From: Myxococcota bacterium
GTDB taxonomy: Bacteria > Myxococcota_A > UBA796 > JAJRTE01
Reading direction: 5' to 3'
NCBI GenBank assembly: GCA_024278455.1
Contig: JAJRTE010000165.1
Span: 1 to 64,000, forward strand
Length of the DNA: 64,000 nucleotides
How positions within the stretch are numbered: position 1 is the stretch's first letter; every line of letters begins with the position of its first letter. Below, piece by piece: positions 35,961 through 43,947 of this stretch. A model generated the notes under the pieces. The model was not told the DNA's origin. It saw only the letters and a program-made list of their open reading frames with translations, and did no database searches. The translations under genes were made by a program, and so were the position numbers.

Positions 35961-37688
35961 CTACCGCGCCTGCTTTCCTTGTTGCCTGGCGATCTTGGCC
36001 CAGGTGTCCCGCAGCGTGACGATCCGGTTGAACACGAGATGACCCGGCCTCGAGTCGTGGCGGTCGGTGCAGAAGTACCCCAGCCGTTCGAACTGGTAGC
36101 GGGTCTCCGGGGGGGCGTCCGCCATGCCTGGCTCCACCTTGCACCCGGTGAGAACCTCGAGGGAGTCGGGGTTGATGAAGGTGCGGAAGTCGGTCTTCTT
36201 GTGTCCGGCTGGGTCTGGGACCGTGAAGAGCCGGTCGTAGAGCCGGACCTCGGCCTCCAGCGCGTGCGCGGCCGACACCCAGTGGATGACGCCCTTGACT
36301 TTGCGTCCGTCCGCCGGGTTGCTTCCCAAGGTGGAGGGGTCGTGCGTGCACCGGAGTTCCACGATTTCTCCCGTCCCTGCGTGCTTCACCACCTCTTCGC
36401 ACTTGATGACGAAAGCGTGACGCAGCCGCACCTCGCGCCCCGGTGCGAGCCGGCGGAACTTTCGGGGAGGATCCTCCATGAAGTCGTCACGTTCGATGTA
36501 GACGACGCGGGAGAACGGCATGGTCCGCGTACCGAACGAGGGGTCCTTTGGGTGGACAGGGGCCTCGACCTGCACCACCTGGTCTTCCGGGAAATCGGTG
36601 ATGACCACCCGGAGCGGGCGGAGCACCCCCGTGGCTCGAGGCGCGTGCTTGTCTAGGGCCTCGCGAACAGCATGCTCGAGCAGTGCGATATCGACACGAT
36701 TGTCCGCCTTGGAGACACCCACGCGGTCGCAGAAGTTTCGTATCGCGGCGGGGGGGACGCCTCGCCGCCGGAGACCCTGCAAGGTCGGCAATCGCGGGTC
36801 GTCCCACCCTTTCACGTGGCCTTCCTCCACGAGCTGCTTGAGCTTGCGCTTGCTCGTGATGGTGTAGGTGAGGTCGAGCCGGGCGAACTCGATCTGCTGG
36901 GGGTGGCACGGGACCGGCAACTGGTCGAGCACCCAGTCGTACAAGGGGCGATGATCCTCGAACTCGAGCGTGCACAGGGAATGGGTGATGCCTTCGATCG
37001 CGTCGGAAAGGCAGTGGGTGTAGTCGTACATGGGGTAGATGCACCAGGCATCACCGGTCCGCGGGTGCGGCTTCTTGCGTATCCGGTACAGGATGGGGTC
37101 ACGCATGTTCATGTTGGGGGACTGCATGTCTATCCTGGCGCGGAGCACGTGTTCTCCCTCGTCGAACTCGCCGGCTCGCATGCGTTCGAAAAGATCGAGA
37201 TTCTCCTCCACCGTGCGGTTGCGGTACGGGCTCTCCTTGCCGGGTGTGTAGAAGTCACCACGGTAGTGCTTGATCTCCTCCCCGGAGAGGCTGTCCACGT
37301 AGGCCTTGCCTGTCTCGATGAGCTGGATGGCGTATTCGTGAAGCTGATCGAAGTAGTCGGAGGCGTGGTAGAGGCGATCTCCCCAGTCGAACCCCAGCCA
37401 TGCCACGTCGGCCTCGATGGCCTCGATGTATTCCACCTCCTCGGTGTCCGGATTGGTGTCGTCGAACCGGAGGTTGCACGTACCGCCGAACTCCTCGGCC
37501 ATGCCGAAATTGAGGCAGATCGACTTGGCGTGGCCGATGTGGAGGTAACCGTTGGGTTCCGGGGGGAACCGTGTTGCCACCCGGCCGCCGTTCTTGCCGG
37601 CGCGTAAATCCTGCCGAATGATGTCCCGAATGAAGTGGGACGGCCCGGTCGCTTCCGTGCCGCCATGCTTGTCGTTGTCGCTGCCCAT
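35961..37688 (-). CDS. glnS: Glutaminyl-tRNA synthetase
   Basis: 575 residues, close to the E. coli length. Class I signature [12 protein letters not shown], then NLRFDDTNP, then the KMSKS equivalent [12 protein letters not shown] with the first residues altered as in many GlnRS. C-terminal beta-barrel anticodon-binding domains follow. It charges tRNA-Gln directly. Many bacteria make Gln-tRNA by the GatCAB route instead, so its presence helps taxonomy. The upstream site before ATG 37688 is weak. Confidence 0.96.
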   Translation of the reverse strand: MGSDNDKHGGTEATGPSHFIRDIIRQDLRAGKNGGRVATRFPPEPNGYLHIGHAKSICLNFGMAEEFGGTCNLRFDDTNPDTEEVEYIEAIEADVAWLGFDWGDRLYHASDYFDQLHEYAIQLIETGKAYVDSLSGEEIKHYRGDFYTPGKESPYRNRTVEENLDLFERMRAGEFDEGEHVLRARIDMQSPNMNMRDPILYRIRKKPHPRTGDAWCIYPMYDYTHCLSDAIEGITHSLCTLEFEDHRPLYDWVLDQLPVPCHPQQIEFARLDLTYTITSKRKLKQLVEEGHVKGWDDPRLPTLQGLRRRGVPPAAIRNFCDRVGVSKADNRVDIALLEHAVREALDKHAPRATGVLRPLRVVITDFPEDQVVQVEAPVHPKDPSFGTRTMPFSRVVYIERDDFMEDPPRKFRRLAPGREVRLRHAFVIKCEEVVKHAGTGEIVELRCTHDPSTLGSNPADGRKVKGVIHWVSAAHALEAEVRLYDRLFTVPDPAGHKKTDFRTFINPDSLEVLTGCKVEPGMADAPPETRYQFERLGYFCTDRHDSRPGHLVFNRIVTLRDTWAKIARQQGKQAR

Positions 37689-37964
37689 GTCGTCGTTCTC
37701 GTGCTCGAGGTGAATGGTTGATGGCCGGCCGGGCCATGCGGGCGGTTTCCGGATCTTCGCCTGCTCGGCGCCAGCCTCGTGCCTGGGTCAGCATTGTGCA
37801 CCGAACCGGGGCCTGGCCGCAAGTATTGCGTCGAGGTCCGGGGTGATTGCGTTGTCGGGAAGGAAGGGGGAGAGGCTTCCGGCAGGTCGCGCTTCGAAAT
37901 CCGCGCCGCGGTCACAAGCGGAAATCGGGGCAGGACGGTCACGGCGTCCGCCGCGGAATCTTCC

Positions 37965-40900
37965 CTACGGGGAGGTCGTGTCGGCGATGAGATCCACCTC
38001 CCGGGCGAGGAGATTGCCTACCGCGTAGTTGCCGACGTCGAAGCCGTTGCCGCTGGAGAGGCATTGCATGCCGATGGTATGGGTCCCCACCGGGATACCC
38101 GTGTAGACCCGGCTGCGGTGCCACATGCCATGGTGCCCGGTGCCGGTGGAGATCTTGTTGAATGCCCCCTCCTCGTCGTTGCTGGTGAAGGGGAGACCGG
38201 CGTAGCTGCCGGCCCAGAGCCCATCGATGGTGGGCCGGCAAGTGAGCCAGTAGCCGGTGGGCACGTCGTGCGTATCGGTATGAAGGTAGATCTCCAGGCT
38301 GCCCGTGGTCACGTCGGCCTGGGTACGGAAATTGGCCAGATCGTACCACCTGGAGTCCACGCCGTCAGCAATCTCCCAGCCGTTGCCATAGGCGTCCAGG
38401 GACTGGGCCGACTGGTAGAGGGTTTCGTCGAGTTCTCGAGCAATGATGACCGAGGCCCCGTCGGTGACGCCGATGTTCAGGGTGCCCGAGTCGTTGTAGC
38501 ACCGGATGGAGAAGGTGTGGGTTCCGGCGGGGATGTCCTGGTAGGTCCTGGTGTGGTGCCACATGATCCAGCCGTTGTAAGTAGACTCGAGCCCGGCGTA
38601 CCAGAAGGTATTGCCGTAGCCTGGATTGGAAGGAATCGGCGCTCCGTCCATCCACTCGAGGCAGCCTGCATGGCCGCCGGTGCCGATGGGCAGGCTGATG
38701 GTGATCTCCAGGGTTTCACCGGTAGTGTCCATGACCAGGTCGGTCCCCGGGACCTTGACCATCCCACTGGTCACGCCGATGGATGACCCCTGGAGGGAGA
38801 CCGTCTGGGCCACGCGGTCAGGTTCATGGTACTCCCTCGTGATGACGATCGCGGACGAGGTGCCCCGCCCGACGGTCAGCGAGCCGGCGTCGGTGATGCA
38901 CTGGACGGCGACGGTGTGAGGACCCTCCGGGATGTCGTAGTAGATGCGGGTCCGGGTCCACATGCGTGGCTGGCTTCCGTTGTTGTAGCCGGTGTAGTCC
39001 AACCCTTCGATCCAGATGTAGTCTTCGGAGTACCCCTCGAACGATCCGGCCCAGGCCCCGTCGATGGTGGGACGGCAGGCCGAGTGGCTGCCGCCTACCA
39101 GGGGGATGCTCATCTCGATCTCGAGGGGGTCGCCCTTGGTGATCACAACGAACTCGGACCCCACGATGTCGGTCCAGCCCTGGTCCGTGGCCACCGTGGC
39201 GGTGCCCTTCCATCGGTGCTGGTAGACCGGCATGCTCCCGCAGCTTCCGTTGAGGCAGGTGGGCCCTTCGCCGCCTTCGCCGCAGACGACGAAGCAGCCG
39301 CCGCAGTTCTCCGGGTCGTTGTCGAAGTCGATCGCCTGGTCGGATTCATCGACTCGACCGTCGCAGTCGTTGTCCGCGCCGTCACATATCTCCTGCCCGA
39401 ACGGGTTGATCTCGGCGTTCGAATCGTCGCAATCCAGTCCGCCGCAGCCGGTGGGCTGGAACCCGTCGTTGTCGTCGTCCACGTCGTCCACGACCCCGTC
39501 GCAGTTGTCGTCGAAGTCGTTGCAGATCTCGGGCTGGCCGGGATGCACCTCGAACTCGAGGTCGTTGCAGTCTTCGTTGTTGGACACCCAGCGGTCGGAT
39601 GGCGGCGAACAGGCCTCGAGGGGCGTGTCATCGCCACCGTAGCCGTCCTGGTCGGCGTCGTAGTAGTATGCCGTTTTGGCTCCTTCGTCGATGGTCGTGT
39701 CGCAGTCGTTGTCCCTGCTGTCACAGAGTTCGTCCGCACCTGGATAGGTGGTGGTATCCGCGTCGTTGCAGTCATCGGGCTCCAGGGCGTATCCGGCGGG
39801 CAGCGTGCAGCCCTGGATGGTGGCGTAGGTCTGACCGTAGCCGTCGCCGTCGTTATCGAGGTAGAAGGTCGACTTGGCCCCTTCATCGGCAGTGCCGTCG
39901 CAGTCGTTGTCGAGCCCGTCGCACAACTCCTCGGCGTCCGGGTGTACGGCCGGTTCCATGTCGTCGCAGTCGGTGTGGTCCGCCACGTATCCGTCGGGGG
40001 CCGCGCAGGCTTCGGTGGTGACGGTCGCGTCGCCGTAGCCGTCGCTGTCGGCGTCCTGGTAGTAGGTGGTTTTCACGGCCTCGTCGACGGAGGCATCGCA
40101 ATCATCGTCCACGCCGTTGCAGGACTCGTCCGCGTCCGGATGGACCGATGGCTCGAGGTCGTCGCAGTCTCCGCCGGTAGTCACGAACAGGGAGGAAGGC
40201 GGGGCGCAGCCGGTGGTGGACCCCGCCTCACGGCCATAGCCGTCGCCGTCCGCGTCCAGGTAGTAGGTGGTGAGCACGCCTTCATCGACCTGGCCGTCGC
40301 AGTTGTCGTCCTGGTCGTTGCACACTTCTTCTGCATCCGGGTGGATGGCTGCATCGGTGTCGTTGCAATCGTCCCCGTTGGTCGTGTAGCCCTCCGGTTG
40401 CTCACATCCCATCAGGGCGTCGTTGGAGCGGCCATAGCCGTCGCCGTCGCCGTCGAGGTAGAATGGCGTCTCGCCCGACTCGTCGACAGCGCCATCACAG
40501 TTGTTATCCTTGCCGTCGCAGGTTTCGGGGGCGTCCGGGTAGATGGACGGGTCGTTGTCGTCGCAGTCGCCGGTGTGGGCGCCGTAGCCGTCTGGCGCGG
40601 TACAGCCCTGGATGGTAGGCGCCTCGAGGCCCCAGTCGTCGCCGTCCCCGTCGGCGTAGAAGGTGGACAGGACCTCCTCGTCGGTGGTGCCGTCGCAATC
40701 GTTGTCCAGGTCGTCACAGATTTCGATGGCGCCCGGGTAGGTGATGTCGTTGCCATCGTCGCAATCTCCGGGTTGGAGTACGTAGCCCTCGAGCGGATCG
40801 CAGGATTCGACGGTGTCGTCCCCGGTTCCGAACCCATCTCCGTCGGCGTCGGCGTAGTAGTTCTTCAGAGCGCCCTCGTCGATGGTGCCGTTGCAGTTGT

Positions 40901-42329
40901 CGTCAGCGTCATTGCACCGTTCGTCCGCCGCGGGGTTGACCATGGGGTCTGTGTCGTTGCAGTCCGCGGCGTTGGCCACGTGCCCTTCCGGGGTGTCGCA
41001 GGCCTCGGCGGGGGAGGCCGGATCGCCGAATCCGTCGCCGTCGCTGTCCAGGTAGAAGGTGGTCCGCACGCCTTCGTCGATATCGCCCTCGCAGGTATTG
41101 TCCTTCGAGTCGCAGATCTCCTCCGCGCCCGGGTAGGTGGACGCGTCGGCGTCGTCGCAATCGTCGTCCAGGATGGAGAGGCCGGTGGCGTCGCAGGCTT
41201 CGATTGGAGAGCCGGGGTCGCCGTGGCCGTCGCCGTCGGCGTCGATGAAGTAGGTGGTCGTGCCTTCCTCGTCGATCTCCCCGTCGCAATCGTTGTCCTT
41301 GGTGTCGCAGATTTCCTGGGCACCAACGAAGATCGAGGGGTCGGTGTCGTCACAATCGGAGCCGTCCCCGGAGACACCGGCGGTCACACCGCAGGCCTCG
41401 AGCGTGGTCGCGGAGCCGTAGCCGTCCAGGTCGGCATCGACGTACAGGGTTTCGAGGGGCAGGTCCTCGTCGATCTCCCCGTCGCAATCGTCGTCGATAC
41501 CGTTGCACACCTCTCCCGCGCCAGGGTTGACCGCGGGGTCCGTGTCGTCGCAGTCGTCGTCGGTCGTGGCGAACCCGGGGCCGGGGTCGCACGCTTCGAG
41601 CGAGTCGCCGCCGGTCCCGTAGCCATCACCGTCCTGGTCCGGATACCAGACCGGCTTGCTGTCGTCGGCGATGCCGTTGCAGTCGTTGTCGATACCGTCA
41701 CACAGCTCCAGCGCGCCTGGGAACACCTCGGGGTCCCCGTCATTGCAGTCCCCGGCGAGAGAAGAAGTGCCTTCGAGCGGACCGCAGGCCGCGATCGCTT
41801 CGCCGTCCCCGAACCCGTCGAGGTCGGCGTCGACGTAGACGTCATCCAGGGGGAGATCCTCGTCGACGAGGGTGTCGCAATCATCGTCCACACCGTTGCA
41901 CACCTCTTCGGCCCCGGGGTTGACCGCGAGGTCCGTGTCGTCGCAGTCTCCCGCGGCGATGGTGTAGCCGTCGCCGTCCTGGTCGCGTTCGGCGGCCGGG
42001 GTGGGGGTGGCACCGGTGGGCGTCGGGCTCGGTGCGGCCGGACTCGGGGTGGCCCAAAACGGCGTGGGGCTCACAATGGCCGGCGTTGGGGTGGCCCAGC
42101 CCTGCGTTGGAGTGACTGCCATCGGCGTGGGAGTGGCCTCGGCCGGAGTCGGGCTCGGTGCGGCCGGGGTCGGGGTTTCGTTGTTGATGGGGGGCGCGGT
42201 GGGCGACGTGGTCGTATCGTCATCGTCGCCGGGGGGACATCCGGCGAACAGGAGAACCGTCGCCGGCACGAAGAGGGCAACACAGAGCGCGCGCAAGCAA
42301 GACACGAGAACCCGCGAGAAGAACCACAT
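37965..42329 (-). CDS. Giant MopE-repeat lipoprotein with three C-terminal sandwich domains
   Basis: 1454 residues from ATG 42329 (GGAGG eight bases upstream). The signal peptide ends in lipobox FAGC, followed by an acidic patch and a Pro/Thr-rich tether. Then come 14 copies, about 65 residues each, of the MopE-type motif, for example EEVCNGVDDDCDTLVDE and LELCDGIDNDCNGIADD. These are Asp-rich loops likely to bind calcium, with paired cysteines. The last 380 residues are three related domains of about 115-125 residues, each with one Cys in an early loop and, in all three, one in a late strand (SIRCYNDSG, AVQCITDAG, GMQCLSSGN). MopE of methanotrophs binds copper, but most multi-repeat relatives are uncharacterised surface proteins. 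Likely a long surface stalk presenting a binding tip. Confidence 0.9.
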   Translation of the reverse strand: MWFFSRVLVSCLRALCVALFVPATVLLFAGCPPGDDDDTTTSPTAPPINNETPTPAAPSPTPAEATPTPMAVTPTQGWATPTPAIVSPTPFWATPSPAAPSPTPTGATPTPAAERDQDGDGYTIAAGDCDDTDLAVNPGAEEVCNGVDDDCDTLVDEDLPLDDVYVDADLDGFGDGEAIAACGPLEGTSSLAGDCNDGDPEVFPGALELCDGIDNDCNGIADDSKPVWYPDQDGDGYGTGGDSLEACDPGPGFATTDDDCDDTDPAVNPGAGEVCNGIDDDCDGEIDEDLPLETLYVDADLDGYGSATTLEACGVTAGVSGDGSDCDDTDPSIFVGAQEICDTKDNDCDGEIDEEGTTTYFIDADGDGHGDPGSPIEACDATGLSILDDDCDDADASTYPGAEEICDSKDNTCEGDIDEGVRTTFYLDSDGDGFGDPASPAEACDTPEGHVANAADCNDTDPMVNPAADERCNDADDNCNGTIDEGALKNYYADADGDGFGTGDDTVESCDPLEGYVLQPGDCDDGNDITYPGAIEICDDLDNDCDGTTDEEVLSTFYADGDGDDWGLEAPTIQGCTAPDGYGAHTGDCDDNDPSIYPDAPETCDGKDNNCDGAVDESGETPFYLDGDGDGYGRSNDALMGCEQPEGYTTNGDDCNDTDAAIHPDAEEVCNDQDDNCDGQVDEGVLTTYYLDADGDGYGREAGSTTGCAPPSSLFVTTGGDCDDLEPSVHPDADESCNGVDDDCDASVDEAVKTTYYQDADSDGYGDATVTTEACAAPDGYVADHTDCDDMEPAVHPDAEELCDGLDNDCDGTADEGAKSTFYLDNDGDGYGQTYATIQGCTLPAGYALEPDDCNDADTTTYPGADELCDSRDNDCDTTIDEGAKTAYYYDADQDGYGGDDTPLEACSPPSDRWVSNNEDCNDLEFEVHPGQPEICNDFDDNCDGVVDDVDDDNDGFQPTGCGGLDCDDSNAEINPFGQEICDGADNDCDGRVDESDQAIDFDNDPENCGGCFVVCGEGGEGPTCLNGSCGSMPVYQHRWKGTATVATDQGWTDIVGSEFVVITKGDPLEIEMSIPLVGGSHSACRPTIDGAWAGSFEGYSEDYIWIEGLDYTGYNNGSQPRMWTRTRIYYDIPEGPHTVAVQCITDAGSLTVGRGTSSAIVITREYHEPDRVAQTVSLQGSSIGVTSGMVKVPGTDLVMDTTGETLEITISLPIGTGGHAGCLEWMDGAPIPSNPGYGNTFWYAGLESTYNGWIMWHHTRTYQDIPAGTHTFSIRCYNDSGTLNIGVTDGASVIIARELDETLYQSAQSLDAYGNGWEIADGVDSRWYDLANFRTQADVTTGSLEIYLHTDTHDVPTGYWLTCRPTIDGLWAGSYAGLPFTSNDEEGAFNKISTGTGHHGMWHRSRVYTGIPVGTHTIGMQCLSSGNGFDVGNYAVGNLLAREVDLIADTTSP

Positions 42330-42708
42330 GAGCACTTCCTCCAGAAAGGTGCATCAGCCGCAACCAAGCAAACGAATCATGTGCACTCAGGGCGAAGTCT
42401 ACCGCTTTTCGATAGGGAGAGCAAGGAAGTGCACGCATCTCGCTCAACCCGAAACCTTTCGGAACAGGCGATTACCGGGACTCATGGCCGTTGCCTGCGG
42501 GATGCGGACCTGCCCAAAGGCGTGGGGTTGACAGCCGGGGGCGACCACGGGCGCCGCTGGGGGGATCCAACACAAGACATTTTTCACATCAAACGGCTGG
42601 ACGCCGGTGCGTGAATGTGGTCCAATCGCGAAATATCATCTGTGCTGCGAACCCCCGGGCGCCACGCCGGCGATATCGGGCAGGGTCGCGCTTGCCAAGG
42701 AGGAGACC
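42330..42708. other. Divergent intergenic region
   Basis: Separates the MopE lipoprotein gene from the zinc-ribbon gene. No gene is supported; the frames are shadows. A TTGACA at about 42528 has no matching -10. Nothing else stands out. Confidence 0.3.
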
Positions 42709-42909
42709 ATGTCCTACGCCGCCTGTCCCGCCTGCGGGTTCAACAAGAAGGCGACAGCCTTTTCCGGTGCCTATTTCAACGTCTATCGGTGCTCGAAGTG
42801 CGGGCAGGAATACTGCTACGAATGCCGCGGGTCGAACGGCGCCCGCAAGTGCCCGAAATGCGGTTCGACGTCGCGCCAGACAATCGGGAAGGTCACCCTC
42901 CGGCGTTGA
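42709..42909 (+). CDS. Small four-knuckle zinc-ribbon protein
   Basis: 66 residues from ATG 42709 with GGAGGAG five bases before; the track frame is longer by 34 spurious residues. Four CxxC knuckles (CPACG, CSKCG, CYEC, CPKCG) can hold two zinc ions. The basic tail suggests nucleic-acid or protein binding. No named family recognised. Confidence 0.8.
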   Translation: MSYAACPACGFNKKATAFSGAYFNVYRCSKCGQEYCYECRGSNGARKCPKCGSTSRQTIGKVTLRR

Positions 42910-43171
42910 GCATCCGCCGGACCCCGGGCGGACGTTTTCCACCGACTCGGCCGGGGTCTCTCGCGGGTACAGGACCGGCCGGGCGAAGTGCCTGTTCGCG
43001 CACGGTTCTCGTTGACTTCGCTCGAAGAAGGCAGTACACTCCGGTCCAGGTAGAATGGTGCGGCACCCGGCCAGGCACGCGCGAACTCAGCGGCAGCATT
43101 TCGTGCTGCCGGTGGCCGGCCGCGGTGGATGATGTGTCCGGCACCAGGGTGCTTCCGAAGGGGAGGTCGTT

Positions 43172-43753
43172 GTGCCCGTATCGCATGGGTTCGAGCCGCG
43201 GCGGCTCGACAGGTTCGTGGTAATGGTCCTCTGGGTGGGGCTCCTCGCCCTGAATCTGCCGGCGGCTTCGGCGGCCGGGCGGAACCATTTCGTGCGTCCC
43301 GAGATAGGGTTCGGCGGCGGTGTCCAGGACTCGAGGACCGGCGCAATGTCCCTGGTAAAGCTCGACCTGGCCAGCGGACTGGAACGTCTCGGACACAGGG
43401 GAAGCTACGGGTTCCTCTTCAGGCTGGACAGGTTCTGGCTCCCACAAGACATCTACCGGCTCCATGTCGGCGTGCTCGCCTACTACAACTTCAGCCGGCC
43501 CCTGGTGCTCCGCCGCGTCCGCATTGGAGTGGGACCACTGGTCTCTCGGTGGGAGAGGTACCATGAGCCGTTCGGCGGCTTCGGGGCCCAGGCGGAATTG
43601 TCAGTAGGTATCCAGGAGTTTGCTGACTGGTGGGTGTTCACCTACTACGACCACGGGGAGATGACCTATTCGGTCTGCGCCATGACCGGCATCCGGCTCA
43701 GTACGAGCCTGTTCCGATTGCTCAAGTACGACAAGCGCGAACGCTGGTGGTAG
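43172..43753 (+). CDS. Exported beta-rich (outer-membrane-like) protein
   Basis: 193 residues from GTG 43172 with GGGGAGG five bases upstream. The signal peptide is FVVMVLWVGLLALNLPAASA. The mature part is Gly/aromatic-rich with alternating strands (PEIGFGGGVQD, YGFLFRLDRFWLP, LHVGVLAYYNF) and a final WW, consistent with an eight-stranded barrel. No family recognised. Confidence 0.68.
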   Translation: MPVSHGFEPRRLDRFVVMVLWVGLLALNLPAASAAGRNHFVRPEIGFGGGVQDSRTGAMSLVKLDLASGLERLGHRGSYGFLFRLDRFWLPQDIYRLHVGVLAYYNFSRPLVLRRVRIGVGPLVSRWERYHEPFGGFGAQAELSVGIQEFADWWVFTYYDHGEMTYSVCAMTGIRLSTSLFRLLKYDKRERWW

Positions 43754-43947
43754 CGGCCTCCAGGTGCGGCTGCCCCTGGAGAACGCTTCGCCAAGTGGAA
43801 CACCGTCTGGGGTTCGTGATGCCCCTTGGCCGGCCTGACCGGCCCCCCTGGTGCGAGCAAGCCCCCCTCGCAGCCTCGTGTGGTCTCGTCTTTCGCGGGT
43901 GCCGTGCGCCCGGGGCAACGGAGAGGTGACCCAGCACGCCGGTGGTA

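Noticed and set aside
38826-42614. 1262-residue open frame on the plus strand opposite the MopE gene
   Set aside because: It is the antisense shadow of the Asp-rich GAC/GAT repeats, giving a low-complexity Val-rich product with no start site. The minus-strand gene has a lipobox, 14 motif repeats and a GGAGG site.
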